From Caryophanales bacterium UBA6414 (GTDB taxonomy: Bacteria; Bacillota_I; Bacilli_A; RF39; UBA660), in NCBI GenBank assembly GCA_002438545.1, contig DJPK01000065.1, positions 1 to 8,705 of the forward strand: a stretch of DNA of 8,705 bases, given 5' to 3'. This document shows, in pieces, positions 5,115 to 8,705 of the stretch; the stretch's first letter is position 1, and each line of letters opens with the position of its first letter. Position numbers and translations under genes: made by a program. Under the pieces are notes generated by a model. It was not told the origin of the DNA, did not search any database, and saw nothing but the letters and a program-made list of their open reading frames with translations.

Positions 5115-8100
5115 AATTTAAATCCTACTTGATAATCATTAATATTAGTATCTAATTCTAGACTATTATCATTAATAAATTCAGTAGCTAGTGTTTCTTT
5201 TTTAATAAATTCTATGTGTTTATTAATACTATTTGTATATTCATCAGTAGCATGATAATATACTTTTATTCTATCCATAATATCAAAGTTATAACTCTTT
5301 CTTAGTTGTTGGATTTTAGATATCGTTTCACGAGCTAGTCCTTCATCTAATAATTCTTTAGATAATTCTGTATTTAAAATAATAAATTTATTATTAATAG
5401 TACCAACATTAAAGCCTTCTTTAGAAGATATTCTAATATCAACCATATCTTTATTTACTTCATATTCTGTATTATCAATAGTCATTTTAATACTATTACC
5501 ACTATTTAGGGTATTTATATCATCAGTAGTTAGGTTAGTTAATTTTTCTTGGAACTCTTTAATATTCTTGCCAAATACTTTTCCTACTTCTTTAAAGTTT
5601 GGTTTAACTGTTAGGTCCATATATTTAGTTAAATCACTAACATATATTACTTCTTTAACATTTAATTCTTCTTTAATTAAGTCTGTTAAGTCACCAATTA
5701 CATCTTTATCTTTAATATCTAATAAAGCTTCTTGTAGTGGTTGTCGTACTTTTATTTTAGCTTCTTCTCTAACATATCTTCCAGTACTAATTAAGTCTCT
5801 TACTAAGTCCATTCTATTTTCTATTTCTTCATTAATAAGGCTTTCATTACATACCGGGTAATCAGCTAAATGAACTGATTCTTCGTTAGTTAAACTACGG
5901 TAAAGTTCTTCAGAGATAAATGGTGTTATTGGAGCTATTAATTTTGATAAGCCAACTAATACTTCATAAGTAGTTAAATATACACTCTTTTTTGAGTTAT
6001 CTAATTCACTAGCCCAGAATCTAGATCTATTTCTTCTTATATACCAATTAGATAAATCATCTGAAACAAAGTTAGTTAGATAGTGAACTACTTTATTTAA
6101 GTCATATTCATCAAAACTATTGCGAACATCTTTTACTAATTTATTATATTTAGATAATAACCATTTATCTATTTCTTCTCTATCCTTGTATTCAATAGCA
6201 CACATATCCGTATCAATTTCATCAATATTAGCATACATAGCAAAGAAACTATAGGTATTTTTTAGTGGGTTAAAGAATTTAGAGTATACTTCTTTAAGAC
6301 CTGCTATATCGAATTTTAATGGTGTCCATACTGGTGATACGTATGGTAAATAGAATCTTACTGTGTCAGCACCATATTCTTTAATAGTAGTGAATGGTTC
6401 AACGATATTACCTCTTGATTTACTCATTTTTTTACCTTCACTATCTAGTAATAAATCATTTACTAAAACATTTTTAAATGGGCTACAACCTTTAACGAAA
6501 GTAGATATTACCATTAGTGTATAGAACCATCCTCTTGTTTGGTCGATTCCTTCACAGATAAAGTCAGCGGGGAATTGGTTTTCAAATAATTCAGTATTTT
6601 CAAACGGATAATGGTATTGAGCAAATGGCATTGAACCTGAGTCAAACCAACAATCTAGAACATCAGGAATACGCGTCATTGTTTTGCCACATTCCGGACA
6701 AGTTAAGTGAACATTATCAATATATGGTTTATGTAAGTCAAAGTCTTCTGGTATTTCTTCAATAGCTTTTTCTTTTAATTCTTTAATTGAACCAATCATA
6801 GTAGCATGACCACATTCGCACTTCCAGTACGGAATTGGACTACCCCAATATCTACTACGACTTACGTTCCAATCTCTAGCATTCATTAACCAATTAGCAA
6901 ATCTTTTTTCACCAACATAAGCAGGATACCAATTAACTTCATTATTAGATTTTACTAAGTCATCAGTCATTTTACTAACGCTGATATAATAACTTGGCAT
7001 TGAATAATATAATAATGGTGTATCACATCTCCAACAGTGTGGATATTCATGAGCTAATTTTTGTTTTTTAAATAGTTTACCATTTTCTTTTAAATAGTTT
7101 ACTACTTCTTCATTAACGTCAAAGACATTCTTTCCTTGCCATAATCCTTCTTTATAAGTACCGTCTAGACCAACAGGATTTAGATATGGTAAATCATATT
7201 TTTTCCCAACATTAGCATCATCTTCACCAAAAGCTGGGGCAATATGAACGATACCTGTGCCATCTTCCATAGTAACATAGTTATCACATGTGATATAGAA
7301 GCCTTTTTTATCAACTTCTAGTGATGGGATTAATTGGTCATATTCTGTGTACTCTAATTCTTTACCCTTATATGTTTTTAAGACATTTACTTCTTCTCCT
7401 AGTACTTTTTCAACAAGACTAGATGCTAATATAAACTTAGTGCCTTTTGATTCTACTAGAGAATATTCTTCATCAGGGTTAACACATAGAGCAACGTTAG
7501 CAATAAGTGTCCATGGTGTTGTTGTCCATACTAAGAAGTAGATATCTTCATCTTTCTTTTTAAATGGGACATAAACTGTTATAGCAGTATCAGTTTGATA
7601 GTTTTGGGCAACTTCATGAGTAGCTAGTCCTGTGCCACAATGTGGACAATATGGTACTACTCTTGTTCCTTCATAGAACATACCTTTCTTATACATTTCA
7701 CTAAGTATCCACCATTCAGTTTCAATATAGTCATTTTTATAAGTTAGATATGGATGCTCAACATCAAAGAATTGACCCATTTTACTAGTTAATCTAGTGA
7801 AGGCATCTTCGTTAGCACGAACACTATTACGGCACTCTTGGTTAAACTTTTCAACACCTAACTTCTCTATTTCTTTTTTAGATGAGATACCTAATTTCTT
7901 TTCAACGTGGTTTTCGATAGGTAGACCATGAGTATCCCAACCTATTTTTCTTATTACTTTTTTACCATTCATAACATGATATTTAGTAATAGTATCTTTT
8001 AAGTTTTTACTTACCATATGATGTAGTCCAGGAAAGCCATTAGCAAAAGCTGGGCCGTCATAGAAGACAAATGTTTCATCATTTTTACGAAGTTCTACTT

Positions 8101-8197
8101 GTTTATTATACATTTCATTAACACTACCCCATGACTCTAGGATAGATTCTTCTACTTCATCAACATTTCTTTTGTCTAGTTCTTTAAAATTTTTCAT
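5102..8197 (-). CDS. ileS: Isoleucyl-tRNA synthetase, type 2, with GLHH in place of the HIGH motif
   Basis: Class I synthetase that charges tRNA-Ile with isoleucine in the cytosol. The N-terminal DGPAFANGFPGLHHM (47-61) carries the ATP-binding signature in swapped form: residues 57-60 are Gly-Leu-His-His where HxGH is usual. GWDTHGLPIE is at 86-95. The CP1 editing domain has WTTTPWTL (224-231) and GTGIVHIAPAFGEDD (313-327), with the conserved Asp pair. Zinc-type cysteine pairs occur at 184/187, 388/391, 460/462 and 500/503. DWNVSRSRYWG is at 442-452, and KMSKS is intact at 590-594. The 1031-residue length and absence of a C-terminal zinc finger fit type 2 (eukaryote-like) IleRS, the naturally mupirocin-tolerant branch. 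The start has AAGGAGG five bases upstream and the gene follows an Ile T-box leader. It appears to be the sole synthetase gene here and is likely essential. Confidence 0.98.
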   Translation of the reverse strand: MKNFKELDKRNVDEVEESILESWGSVNEMYNKQVELRKNDETFVFYDGPAFANGFPGLHHMVSKNLKDTITKYHVMNGKKVIRKIGWDTHGLPIENHVEKKLGISSKKEIEKLGVEKFNQECRNSVRANEDAFTRLTSKMGQFFDVEHPYLTYKNDYIETEWWILSEMYKKGMFYEGTRVVPYCPHCGTGLATHEVAQNYQTDTAITVYVPFKKKDEDIYFLVWTTTPWTLIANVALCVNPDEEYSLVESKGTKFILASSLVEKVLGEEVNVLKTYKGKELEYTEYDQLIPSLEVDKKGFYITCDNYVTMEDGTGIVHIAPAFGEDDANVGKKYDLPYLNPVGLDGTYKEGLWQGKNVFDVNEEVVNYLKENGKLFKKQKLAHEYPHCWRCDTPLLYYSMPSYYISVSKMTDDLVKSNNEVNWYPAYVGEKRFANWLMNARDWNVSRSRYWGSPIPYWKCECGHATMIGSIKELKEKAIEEIPEDFDLHKPYIDNVHLTCPECGKTMTRIPDVLDCWFDSGSMPFAQYHYPFENTELFENQFPADFICEGIDQTRGWFYTLMVISTFVKGCSPFKNVLVNDLLLDSEGKKMSKSRGNIVEPFTTIKEYGADTVRFYLPYVSPVWTPLKFDIAGLKEVYSKFFNPLKNTYSFFAMYANIDEIDTDMCAIEYKDREEIDKWLLSKYNKLVKDVRNSFDEYDLNKVVHYLTNFVSDDLSNWYIRRNRSRFWASELDNSKKSVYLTTYEVLVGLSKLIAPITPFISEELYRSLTNEESVHLADYPVCNESLINEEIENRMDLVRDLISTGRYVREEAKIKVRQPLQEALLDIKDKDVIGDLTDLIKEELNVKEVIYVSDLTKYMDLTVKPNFKEVGKVFGKNIKEFQEKLTNLTTDDINTLNSGNSIKMTIDNTEYEVNKDMVDIRISSKEGFNVGTINNKFIILNTELSKELLDEGLARETISKIQQLRKSYNFDIMDRIKVYYHATDEYTNSINKHIEFIKKETLATEFINDNSLELDTNINDYQVGFKLERI

Positions 8198-8218
8198 ACA
8201 TTCCTCCTTCTTTAAAGC

Positions 8219-8278
8219 AAAAAAAATTCATAATCTAAGGGCGAATATATATCCGTGGTACCACCTTAGTTTATGAAT
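8219..8278 (-). terminator. Regulated terminator of the ileS T-box leader
   Basis: On the minus strand the arm complement of 8264-8278 pairs with the arm complement of 8226-8240 (ATTCATAAACTAAGG with CCTTAGATTATGAAT, one internal mismatch), followed by eight T. The 5' arm overlaps the T-box sequence, so this stem and the antiterminator are mutually exclusive. It ends about 20 bases before the ileS start codon. Confidence 0.9.
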
Positions 8279-8446
8279 TTATCATACACTCTATATCTCA
8301 TAACGTGAGAAGCGTTTATTTCTACTTAGTTCAAAATAACACATTAGAAGTGATCTATATTATCGTTCATTAATTAGTATCGCACCATATTACTAACTCT
8401 CTGATAACTACTTAGATAATACCGTCTTCTGCATTTGCTTTAATTT
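8226..8446 (-). promoter_or_regulatory. Isoleucine T-box riboswitch (specifier AUC) controlling ileS
   Basis: The leader binds tRNA-Ile; uncharged tRNA stabilises the antiterminator and allows ileS transcription. Minus-strand landmarks: the Stem I base AGAAG/CTTCT (complements of 8426-8430 and 8346-8350), the next helix TATTATC/GATAATA (complements of 8415-8421 and 8358-8364), and between them the specifier loop TAGATCA with AUC at 8352-8354 followed by the usual purine. Distal Stem I has AGAGAG (8397-8402) and GGTGCGA (8380-8386) closed by TTAGTA/TACTAA. The T-box core AAGGTGGTACCACGG lies at 8253-8267; its UGGU can pair with the ACCA end of uncharged tRNA. The terminator follows. The motif, specifier and downstream gene all agree on isoleucine. 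Confidence 0.95.
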
Positions 8447-8452
8447 TACTTA

Positions 8453-8481
8453 ATTATAATAAATATATATATCATTGTCAA
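8453..8481 (-). promoter_or_regulatory. Consensus sigma-A promoter of the T-box-ileS transcript
   Basis: On the minus strand, a perfect TTGACA (complement of 8476-8481), a 17-base spacer and a perfect TATAAT (complement of 8453-8458). The predicted start is near 8446, shortly before the first T-box helix. This is the best promoter in the window, as expected for a gene controlled by attenuation. Confidence 0.93.
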
Positions 8482-8486
8482 TATTT

Positions 8487-8705
8487 TTATTTTATTAATC
8501 TTCTTTGATGACTTTTATTTTCATAATATATTCTTAATACATTTAAACTTTTTTGAATATCAATTTCTACTTCTTTTTCTTCTATTTTTAAGAAATTAGC
8601 TAGAGCTTTATTACTAAAATGTTTACCTTCTACATAACCTAGTTTTAATATTAGTTTTATAGTTTGTTGAATATTTATAATCTTTGTTAATCTAATAAAC
8701 TCTGG
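8487..8705 (-). CDS. C-terminal end of a helix-turn-helix protein, possibly sigma-factor-like (start outside the window)
   Basis: Only the last 72 residues are present, reading on from the right edge to a TAA at 8487-8489. The fragment is basic and helical. QQTIKLILKLGYVEGKHFSN is followed by KALANFLKIEEKEVEIDIQK, which looks like a helix-turn-helix: a helix, a short turn around LKIEE, then a recognition helix. This spacing resembles sigma-70 region 4 or other DNA-binding C-termini, and I recall similar tails in sigma-70-like proteins of low-GC Gram-positive bacteria, but the fragment is too short to be sure. Codon use is as AT-rich as its neighbours. The stop codon is only five bases from the -35 of the ileS promoter, and no separate terminator is seen, so read-through would end at the T-box terminator. 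Confidence 0.55.
   Translation of the reverse strand, partial: PEFIRLTKIINIQQTIKLILKLGYVEGKHFSNKALANFLKIEEKEVEIDIQKSLNVLRIYYENKSHQRRLIK

Noticed and set aside
5568..7541. Plus-strand open frames at 5568-5861 and 7347-7541 within ileS
   Set aside because: They lie opposite a full-length conserved synthetase gene and show no features of their own.

Overview
The window comes from a very AT-rich, low-GC Gram-positive bacterium of the Bacilli/Erysipelotrichia/RF39-like kind. The evidence is Shine-Dalgarno sites of the AGGAGG/AAGGGGG type, sigma-A-type promoters, an isoleucine T-box, a sortase with a SpaA-like substrate, and a tRNA-Gln with a U1-A72 pair. The code is standard, not the Mycoplasma UGA=Trp code: the 1031-codon ileS and the other genes have no in-frame TGA, and all tryptophans are TGG. 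Every gene I can support lies on the minus strand, so transcription runs from high to low coordinates.

Layout in transcription order. (1) 8705-8487: the C-terminal end of a helix-turn-helix protein, possibly sigma-like. (2) 8481-5102: a consensus promoter, an Ile T-box leader with AUC specifier, and ileS. The ileS gene encodes a type 2 isoleucyl-tRNA synthetase whose HIGH box reads GLHH, the altered signature linked to mupirocin hyper-resistance. Its terminator hairpin starts inside the last codons. (3) 5083-3665: promoter, short NfeD protein, stomatin-type SPFH protein, terminator. (4) 3658-3521: tRNA-Gln(CTG) with its own terminator. (5) 3458-1367: promoter with a homopolymeric spacer, then a three-gene surface operon (SpaA-like protein with a VPDTF-type sorting signal, a sortase, and an unknown five-helix membrane protein), then a terminator. 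(6) 1338-1: promoter, a type II membrane protein of unknown function, and truA, which runs off the left edge.

The two non-coding stretches near 300 bases are fully occupied. The 3399-3701 stretch holds a terminator, tRNA promoter, tRNA, tRNA terminator and the surface-operon promoter. The 8198-8486 stretch holds the T-box leader and its promoter.

Housekeeping functions (ileS, truA, tRNA, SPFH/NfeD) look ordinary in content. The accessory interest is in the surface operon. Its sortase lacks the usual catalytic arginine, its substrate has an unusual sorting signal and lacks the residues for an internal isopeptide bond, and its promoter spacer is a T/A homopolymer pair that could vary in length. 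I saw no CRISPR array, transposase, prophage gene or pseudogene.
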